64,000 nucleotides of DNA from an uncultured bacterium. Lineage in GTDB: Bacteria; Bacillota; Clostridia; Lachnospirales; Lachnospiraceae. This document shows positions 1 to 8,810 of this stretch, piece after piece (within the stretch, counting starts at the first letter, position 1; each line of letters begins with the position of its first letter). The stretch spans positions 1-64,000 of the forward strand of contig CANPIC010000001.1 of assembly GCA_947574055.1 (NCBI GenBank), read 5' to 3'. A model generated the notes under the pieces. It was given only the letters and a program-made list of their open reading frames with translations. It ran no database searches and was not told where the DNA came from. Made by a program: the position numbers and the translations under genes.

Positions 1-165
1 AGCGGATGGAAAAGCCTTTCAGAGGAAGGGGCAGCGGGAGGTAATGGAGCGGAACGATAAAGACAGCGCAATACCGAACGGTGCCCGAAAGGATGTTACA
101 GCCGCGAGAGCGGATGGAAAAGCCTTTCAGAGGAAGGGGCAGCGGGAGGTAATGGAGCGGAACTA
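1..165. repeat. Direct repeat with 108-bp period in the 3' end of the upstream gene
   Basis: A 55-base segment at 1-55 recurs without change at 109-163, and after one substitution the next five bases also match. The period of 108 bp equals 36 codons and keeps the reading frame. The window begins at the first copy, so more copies may lie upstream. Near-identity at DNA level suggests recent duplication or ongoing slippage or recombination. Confidence 0.85.
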
Positions 166-172
166 TAAATAG
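2..172 (+). CDS. 3' end of an upstream gene with a repetitive, charged C-terminal tail (partial)
   Basis: The frame starting at base 2 is open from the window edge to the TAG at 170-172, giving 56 residues and no start codon, so this is the tail of a gene that begins outside the window. The visible tail contains two copies of an 18-residue block (ADGKAFQRKGQREVMERN) separated by 18 residues, which is a 36-residue period. It is rich in Lys, Arg, Glu and Gln and looks disordered. The stop lies 12 bases before the ATG of the aminotransferase gene, so the two are probably co-transcribed. I cannot name a family from this tail. That it is coding is inferred from the open frame, the in-frame period and the tight spacing. 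Confidence 0.6.
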   Translation, partial: ADGKAFQRKGQREVMERNDKDSAIPNGARKDVTAARADGKAFQRKGQREVMERNYK

Positions 173-184
173 GAGGATACTATT

Positions 185-1315
185 ATGATCGTATTTAACG
201 TCCCCCCCTACACGGGCAGGGAACTGCATTATATCAGCGAGGCGGTAGAGGCGCAGAAGATCTGCGGCGACGGCGCATTTACAAAACGGTGCAATGAATG
301 GATCGAACAGCGCACAGGCACAAAGAAGTGTCTGCTGACCACCTCCTGTACCCATGCCACCGAACTGGCGGCGCTGCTGGCGCAGGTGGGGCCGGGGGAT
401 GAGGTAATCATGCCCTCCTTTACGTTTGTCTCGACAGCGGATGCCTTTGTCCTCAGAGGGGCGGTGCCGGTTTTTGTGGATATCCGACCGGATACGATGA
501 ATCTGGATGAGAAGTTGATCGAGGATGCCGTGACAGAGCGGACGAAGGCCATCGTCCCGGTGCATTATGCGGGGGTGGCCTGTGAGATGGATACGATTAT
601 GGAGATTGCGGGGCGTCACAATCTGCTTGTGATCGAAGATGCGGCGCAGGCAATCATGTCGACTTATAAAGGAAAGGCTCTGGGCACAATCGGTGATTTT
701 GGTGCGTTCAGTTTTCATGAGACAAAGAACTACAGTATGGGAGAGGGCGGCGCGCTGCTGATTCAGGATGAGAAATATGTGGAAGAGGCGGAAATACTGC
801 GGGAAAAGGGAACCAATCGCAGCAAATTCTTCCGGGGACAGATTGACAAATATACATGGGTCAATTATGGTTCCTCCTATCTGCCCAGTGATATGAATGC
901 TGCTTATCTGTGGGCGCAGCTTGAGATGGCGGACAAGATCAATGATCACCGTCTGGCTCTGTGGGAGCAGTATTATGAGCAGCTTACGCCGCTGCAGGAG
1001 CGTGGACTTCTGGAACTGCCTGTGATTCCTGAAGGGTGTGTGCACAATGCACATATGTTTTATATAAAGGCCAGAGATCTGCAGGAGCGCAGCAGCCTGC
1101 TGGCTTTTCTGAAAGAAAACGACATCCTGTCAGTCTTTCATTATATTCCGCTTCATACGGCGCCTGCCGGAGAGCGGTTTGGCAGGTTCCATGGCGAGGA
1201 CAAGTTCACCACCAGGGAGAGTGAGCGGCTGTGCCGGCTTCCGATGTTTTACAGACTGACAGCAGAAGAGGTTTCCTATATTACGGGAAAAGTGAAGGAG
1301 TTTTATCACATATGA
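185..1315 (+). CDS. wecE: dTDP-4-oxo-6-deoxyhexose 4-aminotransferase (WecE/RffA type)
   Basis: A PLP-dependent DegT/DnrJ/EryC1/StrS aminotransferase of 376 residues, the usual length. WecE converts dTDP-4-keto-6-deoxyglucose to a dTDP-4-amino-4,6-dideoxyhexose with glutamate as amino donor in the cytoplasm. The opening residues (FNVPPYTGREL), GDGAFTKRCNEW, the PGDEVIMPSFTFVSTADAF stretch and HYAGVACEMD are very close to the WecE/RffA subgroup. The PLP-contacting IEDAAQ is near residues 150-155 and the Schiff-base lysine is K181 in FHETKN. AGGAGG at 171-176 fixes the start. No RmlA or RmlB for the dTDP substrate is in the window. The amino sugar may be the substrate of the GNAT at 3147 or the WecD-like protein at 39054 (inference). 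Confidence 0.9.
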   Translation: MIVFNVPPYTGRELHYISEAVEAQKICGDGAFTKRCNEWIEQRTGTKKCLLTTSCTHATELAALLAQVGPGDEVIMPSFTFVSTADAFVLRGAVPVFVDIRPDTMNLDEKLIEDAVTERTKAIVPVHYAGVACEMDTIMEIAGRHNLLVIEDAAQAIMSTYKGKALGTIGDFGAFSFHETKNYSMGEGGALLIQDEKYVEEAEILREKGTNRSKFFRGQIDKYTWVNYGSSYLPSDMNAAYLWAQLEMADKINDHRLALWEQYYEQLTPLQERGLLELPVIPEGCVHNAHMFYIKARDLQERSSLLAFLKENDILSVFHYIPLHTAPAGERFGRFHGEDKFTTRESERLCRLPMFYRLTAEEVSYITGKVKEFYHI

Positions 1316-3030
1316 TCCTAAGCGGGGCGGGCAGCAGGGAAAAGTGGAAGGATGCAGGGCTGACGATTGGCTGTGTCCTGGCCGCCTGGGCGGCGCTTTC
1401 CGTCTGCTTTGATTTTTATTATGATCTCAATGATGATATGGCCATGAAAGATATCCTGTCCGGCACTTATACGGGGATACCGGACGGGCATAATATACAG
1501 ATGCTCTATCCTCTGGGCTGGCTGTTGGCCTTCTGTTACCGGCTTTTACCGGCAGTGCCGTGGTATGGTATTTTTTTGTGTGCCTGCCAGTTCCTGGCGC
1601 TGCAGATATGCCTTTTTTGTGTGATCTCCCGTCTGCAGGAGCGCAGAAAGAAGATCGTTGTCGCCGTAATGCTGACTGTTGCTGCACTGGTGCTGTTTTT
1701 TTATGAATTTGTCTTCGTGCAGTATACAGTGACAGCCGCTATGCTGGTCTGTGCGGCGCTGGTACGTCTCATTACCTGCCCTTCGCAGGGAAAAACGGGC
1801 TGGCTGGCGCATCAGCTGGTTACGGCAGTACTGGTTTGTGTGGCATTTTATCTGCGGACGGAGATAACATTGCTTTTGTGTCCGTTTTTGTTTCTGGCGG
1901 CGGGAGGCCGGATTGTAAAAGAGCGTCAGATGCTGCGCGGGTATACCGTTTTTTTTCTGACGGCGGCCCTTTTGATGGGGCTGGGACTGGCCGCGGACGG
2001 GGCGGCTTATGCCAGTCCGGCCTGGCAGTCATTTCGGCAGTTTTTTGATGAACGGACACGGGTGTATGACTTTTATGGCCTGCCGGATTATGAAAAACAC
2101 AAAGATTTTTATGATACCATCGGTCTTGCGGAAGCGGAATATACATTGCTGGATAATTATAATTTTGATCTGGATGAGCGGATCGATACGCAGGTGATGA
2201 GTCAAATCGCGGACTATGCGGCTTCTCATCAGGAGACCGGCCCAGCGCGGCGGCTGTACCTGAGTGTCTATACTTATATGTACCGGTTTATTCATGGGCA
2301 GGAACTGATCTTTGATCTGCTGGCAGTCATTTCCTATTTTTTTCTGTGCAGAACTGCCCTGCGCAAAAGACAGGGACAGCTTGTCGTCAAATTGGCCATG
2401 CTGTTTACTGTCAGGACAGGGCTTTGGCTGTTTTTGCTTTATCGGGGACGGGTGCCGGAGCGGATCACGCATCCTCTTTATCTGGCGGAACTTATCATGC
2501 TGGGGCTGGCATTTCTGCAGGAGAGTGAGGCTTTACAGTGGAAAAAATATGAAATATGGGCTATACTGTCTTTGTATATGCTTGTCTTTGTCTGTAGCGC
2601 TGTGGTGAATACCGGGAGAGTCAGAGCGGAATATGACGGCAGAGAGGCGCGGAATTCGCAGTGGCAGGCATGGAAAACATACTGCAGGGAACATCCGGAG
2701 CATTTTTACTATCTGGATGTTTATTCTACGGTGGCTTATTCGGAAAAGATGTTTCGTGATAGTTCGCCGGCCTACCGGAATTTTGACCTGCTGGGCGGCT
2801 GGTGTGTAAAAAGTCCGCTGGCGCAGGCCAAGCGGGAAGTCGCGGGAAATGGCAGTGCACAAAAGGCGCTGGCCGAAGGCAGGGCCTTGTTTGTGGCAGA
2901 TCCGATGACGAAAACATGGAATGTGGACTTCCTGCCCGCGTATTACAGAGAAATGGGGACGGAGATCCTGATGCAGGAAGCGGATACCTGCGGCAGTTTT
3001 TCCATTTATGTTATTTCGGAGCAAAAATAA
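1312..3030 (+). CDS. Polytopic membrane protein, possibly GT-C type glycosyltransferase
   Basis: A 572-residue protein with roughly ten hydrophobic segments. The start is taken at 1312 because its ATG overlaps the preceding stop as ATGA; an upstream in-frame start would add 27 residues from inside the aminotransferase gene. After the first membrane segment comes an acidic loop (YDLNDDMAMKD), reminiscent of the metal-binding acidic motif in the first extracytoplasmic loop of GT-C glycosyltransferases. The last 120 residues form a soluble tail containing HPEHFYYLDVYST. I do not recognise the exact family. Its place between an amino-sugar gene and a GT2 suggests use of a polyprenyl-phosphate sugar outside the membrane (inference). 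The 116 bases after it (3031-3146) show no gene. Confidence 0.6.
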   Translation: MILSGAGSREKWKDAGLTIGCVLAAWAALSVCFDFYYDLNDDMAMKDILSGTYTGIPDGHNIQMLYPLGWLLAFCYRLLPAVPWYGIFLCACQFLALQICLFCVISRLQERRKKIVVAVMLTVAALVLFFYEFVFVQYTVTAAMLVCAALVRLITCPSQGKTGWLAHQLVTAVLVCVAFYLRTEITLLLCPFLFLAAGGRIVKERQMLRGYTVFFLTAALLMGLGLAADGAAYASPAWQSFRQFFDERTRVYDFYGLPDYEKHKDFYDTIGLAEAEYTLLDNYNFDLDERIDTQVMSQIADYAASHQETGPARRLYLSVYTYMYRFIHGQELIFDLLAVISYFFLCRTALRKRQGQLVVKLAMLFTVRTGLWLFLLYRGRVPERITHPLYLAELIMLGLAFLQESEALQWKKYEIWAILSLYMLVFVCSAVVNTGRVRAEYDGREARNSQWQAWKTYCREHPEHFYYLDVYSTVAYSEKMFRDSSPAYRNFDLLGGWCVKSPLAQAKREVAGNGSAQKALAEGRALFVADPMTKTWNVDFLPAYYREMGTEILMQEADTCGSFSIYVISEQK

Positions 3031-3146
3031 ATGGTGTGGATGGTGGTACCGACGCATTTGACTGCAGGCAGGGTACTAAGAGCAGGCCGGCGGGCCGGGG
3101 CAGTTTTGCTCCGACAGGAGACTGACAGGGAAAGCAGACGGGGAAA

Positions 3147-3695
3147 ATGAACGTGAATCAGGAGATCATCACAGGAGAGCATGTGACGCTGCGGCCGATC
3201 ACGGCAGAGGATACGGACAATATTGTCCGTTGGAGGAACAGTGATCATGTGAGAAGAAATTTTATATATCAGACGCTTTTCACGCCCGAAAGCCATGGTG
3301 AATGGCTGAAGAACAAGGTGGGGACAGGACTGGTGGAACAGTTTATCATCCATGTGTCGCAGGAAGGGATGGATGTGGGAAGTGTCTATCTGCGGGACAT
3401 TGACCGTACGCACAGACGAGCGGAATTTGGTATTTTTATCGGGGAACAGTCCCAGATGCATAAGGGGATCGGTTCGGAGTGTATCCGGCTGATCGTCAGA
3501 TACGGATTTGAAAAGCTCAAACTCCACAAAATATTTCTGCGTGTTCTTGCAGATAATGAGATAGCGAGAAGATCCTATGAAAAAGCGGGATTTATGCAGG
3601 AGGCATATCTGAAGGACGAAGTATGTATCCGCGGCAGCTACAAGGATCTGATTCTGATGCGTATTATCAATCCGCAGGAGGGGTATCATGGATAA
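3147..3695 (+). CDS. GNAT family N-acetyltransferase (RimJ/RimL-like)
   Basis: A 182-residue GNAT protein. The N-terminus VTLRPITAEDTDNIVRWRN is typical of the RimJ/RimL-type branch, and the acetyl-CoA pyrophosphate loop is seen as QMHKGIGSECIRLI near residues 103-116, followed by HKIFLRVLADNEIARRSYEKAGF. It is a cytoplasmic enzyme that acetylates an amine. Within a sugar locus two genes after a 4-aminotransferase, the amine is likely a 4-amino or related sugar nucleotide, as for PseH (inference; the substrate is not readable from sequence). A weak GGGGAAA ribosome binding site precedes the ATG. It overlaps the next gene by 8 bp. Confidence 0.75.
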   Translation: MNVNQEIITGEHVTLRPITAEDTDNIVRWRNSDHVRRNFIYQTLFTPESHGEWLKNKVGTGLVEQFIIHVSQEGMDVGSVYLRDIDRTHRRAEFGIFIGEQSQMHKGIGSECIRLIVRYGFEKLKLHKIFLRVLADNEIARRSYEKAGFMQEAYLKDEVCIRGSYKDLILMRIINPQEGYHG

Positions 3696-4635
3696 AGTAA
3701 GTTTTGTAATCCCCTGCTACCGCTCAGAGCTTACGCTGGAACATGTGGTAAATGAGATACGTACGGTCATGAAAGAGCTTTCGCGGTATCGTTATGAGAT
3801 CATTCTGATCAATGACTGTTCTCCGGACGATACGCTGCGGGTGATACGGCAGCTTTGTGAAACGTATGACAATATTACCGGCATCTCCCTGGCCAGGAAT
3901 TTTGGGCAGCATGCCGCGTTGATGGCCGGTTTCCGTCATGTGACAGGAGATATCATCATCTGTCTGGATGACGACGGACAAACGCCTGCCGGAGATGTGG
4001 GCAAATTCCTGGCGGAGATTGAGGCGGGCCGGGATGTGGTGTATGCCAGATATCTGAATAAGCAGCATACCGCTTTTCGTAATTTCGGGAGCAAGATCAA
4101 CGAGATTATGACACGGTTTATGCTGGGTAAACCAAAAGAACTGTATATTTCCAGTTATTTTGCCGCCAAACGTTATGTGATTGACGAGGTGGTGCGGTAT
4201 GAAAATTCCTATCCCTATGTGATTGGTCTGGTACTGCGCACAACCAAAAATATCTGTAATGTGGATGTGAAACACCGCCAGCGGGAGACCGGACATTCCG
4301 GGTATACGATGAAGAAACTGTTTGGCCTCTGGTTTAACGGTTTTACGGCTTTTTCCATCCAGCCCCTGCGGTTTGCTACCATGGTGGGTATATTTTGTGC
4401 AGGTAGCGGTTTTTTGTATGGCATCTATACAGTGATCAAGAGACTGATCAATCCTGCGGTGCCGCTGGGATTCAGTTCTCTGATGTCGGCGGTGGTATTT
4501 CTGGGTGGTATGATCATGCTGATGCTGGGACTGATCGGTGAATATGTGGGAAGAATCTATATCAGCCTGAATAATTCCCCGCAGTATGTGATTCGGGAAG
4601 TCATCAGGCAAAAAGGAAATGAGCATGAGATATAA
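3688..4635 (+). CDS. Polyprenyl-phosphate glycosyltransferase, GT2 (GtrB/ArnC/DPM1 type)
   Basis: A 315-residue GT2 enzyme. It has an N-terminal GT-A domain with SFVIPCYRSELTLE, INDCSPDDT near residue 40 and the metal-binding CLDDDGQTP near residue 94, then two C-terminal membrane helices (residues about 230-252 and 265-290) ending LGLIGEYVGRIY, the hallmark of GtrB/ArnC-type enzymes. These transfer a sugar from a nucleotide to undecaprenyl phosphate on the cytoplasmic face to make a lipid-linked donor for periplasmic or extracellular GT-C enzymes. The overlapping downstream GT-C gene, and perhaps the polytopic protein at 1312, are natural users. GGAGG sits directly upstream of the start. Confidence 0.85.
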   Translation: MDKVSFVIPCYRSELTLEHVVNEIRTVMKELSRYRYEIILINDCSPDDTLRVIRQLCETYDNITGISLARNFGQHAALMAGFRHVTGDIIICLDDDGQTPAGDVGKFLAEIEAGRDVVYARYLNKQHTAFRNFGSKINEIMTRFMLGKPKELYISSYFAAKRYVIDEVVRYENSYPYVIGLVLRTTKNICNVDVKHRQRETGHSGYTMKKLFGLWFNGFTAFSIQPLRFATMVGIFCAGSGFLYGIYTVIKRLINPAVPLGFSSLMSAVVFLGGMIMLMLGLIGEYVGRIYISLNNSPQYVIREVIRQKGNEHEI

Positions 4636-6049
4636 CCTGTCAAAAAAACAGCAGACAGCGCTGCTGGCCGTGCCGGCCCTGCTCTTTTTGCTGTGCTATC
4701 TTTCTTTATGTTTTAACAATAATATATGGACGGATGAAGGATTTACGATTGAACTGATCCGGGAAAATTTTGCGGGGATCATCCGGGGCACGGCTTCCGA
4801 TGTCCATCCGCCGCTGTATTACCTGATCGTCAAGTGCTTTACGCTTGTATTAGGCGACAGCCTGCTTTTGCTGAAACTGGTATCCATCCTGCCCATGGTA
4901 CTTTGCATGACCTTTGGCGCGGGTATTGTGTGGAGACGGTTCGGATTGCGGGAGGCTGTGCTTTTTTCCGTTTTTCTGGGTGTAATTCCCTGTACGATGG
5001 AATACGCAGTGCAGGTAAGGATGTATTCCTGGGCGGTCTTTTTTGTGACTTTTATGGCACTGTGGGCTTATGAGGCGTATCTGGAGGGAAAATGGCGGTA
5101 TTATGCCGGCATGATACTGACCTCCACTGCCGCCGCATATACCCACTATTTTGCGTTTGTGTCTGTGATTTTGATCTATGGGTTTCTTTTTCTTGTACTC
5201 GCGGTGGCAAAACGCCGGGAACTGGGCAAGTGGCTGCTCTGTGTCTGTGCCTCTTTGCTGTTATATGCGCCCTGGATGCCCTATATGCGGCTGCAGATCA
5301 AAGGAGTATCCAGAAATTACTGGATCGAAGAGATCACCGGAGAGACTGTGAAAGAGTTTTTTCCCTTCCTGTTTGATATGGGTATTCCGGGGACGACACT
5401 GATATGGCTCGCGCTGCTGGCCGTATCTGTTTTGCTGGCCGTGCGCATGATCGTATGCGGGCAGCGTAATGGGGAAGCACAGGGCAGGTCTCGGGGGATT
5501 TTTGCGCTGCTGTGTCTGCTCACCCCGGTGTTTACTGCAGTGACGGGAATCACGGCTTCCGCTTTGATACGCCCCGTTTTTATTGTGCGTTACCTTCTGC
5601 CCTGCATGGGGCTGCTTGCACTTTTTGGAGCGCTCACGCTGGCAGCATATGCTGATAAAGCGGTGTATGCCGCCCTGCTTTTTTTCCTGCTCTGTGCGGG
5701 CGGTGTGGACTATGGGCAGTCGGTATATCGGGAGTACGAATGGACACATACAAAGGAAACAGAAGCATTTCTGACGGCAAACGTGGGTGCACATGATATC
5801 ATAGCCTACAATTATGAAAGCTACAAATTCATTTATGATTATTACTGGAGCGACGGACAGAAGATACTCTGGCAGGAAGTAGATCTGGATGACAATGACT
5901 ATGAAACCATCTGGCTGCTGGATACGATCTACTGGCCTACTCCCACAGACCCCTATCTGGCGGAACATGGCTGGCAGAAAGAATTTATGGGAAACTACGG
6001 GATCGAACACAATGATTTTAAGATCTATAAAATAACGAGAATTTCCTGA
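4619..6049 (+). CDS. GT-C fold membrane glycosyltransferase (ArnT/GT39-like)
   Basis: A 476-residue polytopic protein with about ten membrane segments. In the first outside loop, NNNIWTDEGFT and SDVHPPLYYLI match the acidic and HPPLYY motifs of ArnT/PMT-like GT-C transferases that use a polyprenyl-phosphate sugar. The soluble C-terminal 90 residues (EAFLTANVGAHDIIAYN onwards) resemble the C-terminal domains of such enzymes. It overlaps the GT2 gene by 17 bp; an alternative start at 4625 also lies inside the overlap. With that GT2 it forms a donor-making and donor-using pair. The 110 bases after it (6050-6159) contain short inverted repeats (CAGACC at 6102 and GGTCTG at 6130) but no gene. Confidence 0.75.
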   Translation: MSMRYNLSKKQQTALLAVPALLFLLCYLSLCFNNNIWTDEGFTIELIRENFAGIIRGTASDVHPPLYYLIVKCFTLVLGDSLLLLKLVSILPMVLCMTFGAGIVWRRFGLREAVLFSVFLGVIPCTMEYAVQVRMYSWAVFFVTFMALWAYEAYLEGKWRYYAGMILTSTAAAYTHYFAFVSVILIYGFLFLVLAVAKRRELGKWLLCVCASLLLYAPWMPYMRLQIKGVSRNYWIEEITGETVKEFFPFLFDMGIPGTTLIWLALLAVSVLLAVRMIVCGQRNGEAQGRSRGIFALLCLLTPVFTAVTGITASALIRPVFIVRYLLPCMGLLALFGALTLAAYADKAVYAALLFFLLCAGGVDYGQSVYREYEWTHTKETEAFLTANVGAHDIIAYNYESYKFIYDYYWSDGQKILWQEVDLDDNDYETIWLLDTIYWPTPTDPYLAEHGWQKEFMGNYGIEHNDFKIYKITRIS

Positions 6050-6159
6050 GTGGTTACGGTCTGGCCAGGCTGAACTGTGACTTGAAAAGGATGAGACATA
6101 CCAGACCAACAACTGCTATGGTATGATGTGGTCTGAACAGGAAAGGATAACAGGATAAG

Positions 6160-6858
6160 ATGATAAAATTCAGAAAGCAGCCGCCCGGCAGATGGCTGAT
6201 CCTGGCCTGTATGGCAGTGCTCTGGAGCCTTGTGTGGCCGGTGGGTCTGATCAAGGACGAACTGATATCAAGAACGGCGGCGGATTACAGTATGAATACG
6301 GGACCGGTAGGGGAGGTGGCGGCGATTCAGGAGTTTGTCCCCCAGTATGACGATATCCGGTCCGTGGGAGTGGATGTGGGGAAACTGGACGGCGTGGCAG
6401 ACCAGGGGACACTGTATCTGCATTTTTATGATGAGAATCTGCAGGAATTTGCAAAAGTCCCGCAGGATATCGGGGAGATGAAAGACGGGGAACTGACTGA
6501 TATCCCTGTGAATCTGAAGCTGGAAGCAGGCAGGCGGTATTATGTGGGAATCCTCTGTGAAGATTATGGAGAGGCGGCGCCGGTGGTACATTATCGCTCC
6601 CTGTCAGGAAACGGGCCGGTGGAGAACCTGCATTTTTATTATGGCCCCAATGTGATTGAGGACGCCAGTGCCAATATCCGCTTTATCTATCGGATTCCGC
6701 TGAAGGCTTCGCAGGTCCTGTTCTATGACAGCCTGATCCTTCTTCTGGGAGTGTGGGTATCTGCCATGATGAAAAAGTCGGGGCATAAGGAGGCAGAGGG
6801 CGGCGTCTCCGAGTACGGTAAGGGAGCGGCAGTGGCCGCAAGAGGAAAAAATGGATAG
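6160..6858 (+). CDS. Membrane-anchored protein with one extracytoplasmic domain, function unknown
   Basis: A 232-residue protein not recognised as a named family. It has an N-terminal membrane anchor (residues about 12-32), a predicted outside domain of about 150 residues that reads as beta-rich (alternating DIRSVGVDVGKLD, GTLYLHFYDENLQEF, GRRYYVGILCEDYG), and a second membrane helix (residues about 187-207) followed by a charged cytoplasmic tail. It overlaps the ligase/polymerase-like gene by 8 bp, which suggests the two act together. It could be a glycan-binding or accessory subunit for polymerisation or ligation (inference from position only). Confidence 0.6.
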   Translation: MIKFRKQPPGRWLILACMAVLWSLVWPVGLIKDELISRTAADYSMNTGPVGEVAAIQEFVPQYDDIRSVGVDVGKLDGVADQGTLYLHFYDENLQEFAKVPQDIGEMKDGELTDIPVNLKLEAGRRYYVGILCEDYGEAAPVVHYRSLSGNGPVENLHFYYGPNVIEDASANIRFIYRIPLKASQVLFYDSLILLLGVWVSAMMKKSGHKEAEGGVSEYGKGAAVAARGKNG

Positions 6859-8734
6859 CCTGGGAAGAGCAGAGCATTTGGAAAAAACAGATGAGAGAAT
6901 AGATAGAACAATCAGGCGGGTGCTGTATACGTTTGCAGGAGCGGCGGCGGCTTTGTTTTTTTATGCGTCTGTCTTGCGCAATATCTTTGGCGGTACAGTC
7001 TGGGACCGTGGTATGTATGGGCTGGGCGTGGGACTGTTGACGGGCTTGCTGTGCCTATGGATACACAGTCTCTCTTTTATAAGGCTTTTGCGGGCGCTGG
7101 GGAACGAGCAGACGCAGGTTTCTGTCATACAGATTTGCTGCTTTGCCTGTATCTGCCTGATGACCCTCTATTATTATAATTCGGGCAGTGAATACGGACA
7201 CAGTGTGGCGACCAGGGTTATGAATTGTTCCTTCGGCATTGCCCTGCTCTTTCTGTATCAAAGAGAAGCGCGTGAGCAGCATGTTATTCAGTGGATGCAG
7301 AATGTTTCGGCAATGGCTTTTATCGTGGGCACTTTTTTACAGAAGCGGGATGAAAAAGAGATGGTCATGTATCTGCTCAGCGCTCTTACAGTCTGGATTT
7401 ATTGTGCGGTACTTGGCTGCCTGGCTATCAGCATATGGCGCGGAGAGGCAAGAAGGCGTTTTTCGATCTATGGCTGGCTTGTCCTGGCGCTGTTTGCGGG
7501 GATGGTTCTGTTTCGCAATACAAGGACCTGGCCTTTTTCGGTGGTAATTCCTTTCGGCAGTCTGTATCTTTACCGGTTTACAGCAGAGGGCATTAACCGT
7601 TTTCTGGGGAATTTCTGTTATGGCTGCATGCTGGCCTTCTGGCTGATGTTTGGCAGTGGGATTTTGTTCCGGCCATATTACAGTTTTGAATTTGTCAGAT
7701 ACCCGGGCTGGTTTAATTCCGTGGCAACGGCCGGCCTGTTCTGGCTGCTTGTATTTGGATGCAGCATCAGCAGCCTGCTGGCAAAATACAACGGGCCGGG
7801 CAGTATCAGAAATTGTCTGTATGAACTGTTTACGCTGGGGGCCGCGGAGACGTATTTGCTGATGGGGATGTCGCGCACTTCGCTTCTGGGCACGGCGGTC
7901 GTATCGGTCTGTACTTTTCTGGTGGTGGAGATCGTGCGTTACCGGGATTGCCTAAAGGGGATGGCGCTGAAGGCGGCGCTTGTTATCTGTCCGGTGCTTT
8001 TGCTTTTTCCGGTGGTTTATACACTGACCAGGTGTATTCCCGCGGTGGTGGCCAGGCCGGTCTGGATCACCGGGGCGGAATGGTTCAGTGACCGCATCCA
8101 GAAAAAGGAACCTGCCGATTCCAGCAAATATATGAATGTCCCGCAGTTGGCGGAGAGTCTGCTGGAGAAGCTGTTTGGCATTGAAATCAATCTGAGCGCA
8201 CTGGCGGGGGCGGTCAGCGGCCCGGGAGACGGTGTCACCATAGATGAAAACGGTGAGATAACGGTGGCCGACAATGTAGTGGACTATTATATCAAAGACG
8301 GACAGGTTTATACGATCAAGGATTATACCTTTGTCAATGATGATACAGATGATGTATCTAATGGCCGGTTTGCTATTTTCCGTCTTTATTATCATAATCT
8401 AAATCTTACCGGGCATGATTCTATGCTGGTGGAAGATGTGGAGGAGAATATTACGCTGTATCATGCCCATAATTCTTATATGCAGGTGGCGCATGATCAT
8501 GGTATTCCCACGGGACTTTTGTTTGCGCTGGTCGTTATGCTGGGTGTGCCGGTCAGCATCGTTTATTATAAGAAGAATTATTTTTCGGTAAATTTTGCCA
8601 TTTTCCCGGTGATTGTGGTAATATCTTTTATGATCGCGGGAATGACGGAATGGATCTTCCATCCCAGTATTCCCATCGGGTTTGCATTTCTGATCGGACT
8701 GACGCCCCTTGTGGCGGCAAAAGAGCCTGCCTGA
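6851..8734 (+). CDS. O-antigen ligase/polymerase-like protein (Wzy/WaaL/PglL family)
   Basis: A 627-residue polytopic protein with about twelve hydrophobic segments and a large hydrophilic loop (residues about 400-540) before the last helices. The loop ends in HAHNSYMQVAHDHG at residues 538-551, the conserved His/Asn motif of the Wzy_C family of O-antigen ligases and bacterial O-oligosaccharyltransferases. Such proteins polymerise lipid-linked repeat units or transfer glycan from undecaprenyl diphosphate to lipid or protein on the outer face. No PglB-type oligosaccharyltransferase is visible, so this is the best candidate for the terminal transfer or polymerisation step of module B. Ligase, polymerase and O-OTase cannot be separated from sequence alone. 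Confidence 0.8.
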   Translation: MDSLGRAEHLEKTDERIDRTIRRVLYTFAGAAAALFFYASVLRNIFGGTVWDRGMYGLGVGLLTGLLCLWIHSLSFIRLLRALGNEQTQVSVIQICCFACICLMTLYYYNSGSEYGHSVATRVMNCSFGIALLFLYQREAREQHVIQWMQNVSAMAFIVGTFLQKRDEKEMVMYLLSALTVWIYCAVLGCLAISIWRGEARRRFSIYGWLVLALFAGMVLFRNTRTWPFSVVIPFGSLYLYRFTAEGINRFLGNFCYGCMLAFWLMFGSGILFRPYYSFEFVRYPGWFNSVATAGLFWLLVFGCSISSLLAKYNGPGSIRNCLYELFTLGAAETYLLMGMSRTSLLGTAVVSVCTFLVVEIVRYRDCLKGMALKAALVICPVLLLFPVVYTLTRCIPAVVARPVWITGAEWFSDRIQKKEPADSSKYMNVPQLAESLLEKLFGIEINLSALAGAVSGPGDGVTIDENGEITVADNVVDYYIKDGQVYTIKDYTFVNDDTDDVSNGRFAIFRLYYHNLNLTGHDSMLVEDVEENITLYHAHNSYMQVAHDHGIPTGLLFALVVMLGVPVSIVYYKKNYFSVNFAIFPVIVVISFMIAGMTEWIFHPSIPIGFAFLIGLTPLVAAKEPA

Positions 8735-8810
8735 TCAGAGACTGTCACAGGTGGATGACTGTGCACAGGAACCATAAGGCGTCGGGAATCATATTATAAA
8801 AAGGGGTATT

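Noticed and set aside
1-172. CRISPR-like array because of direct repeats
   Set aside because: There are only two copies, the period is 108 bp, the repeats keep a reading frame and no spacer pattern or cas gene is present.
3724-4626. Minus-strand open frame of about 300 codons
   Set aside because: It is the antisense shadow of the GT2 gene at 3688, which has clear catalytic motifs and tight operon spacing.
6102-6135. Inverted repeat CAGACC/GGTCTG as a terminator
   Set aside because: The arms are short, the loop is 22 bases, and no T-run follows; the next gene starts 25 bases later with a ribosome binding site.
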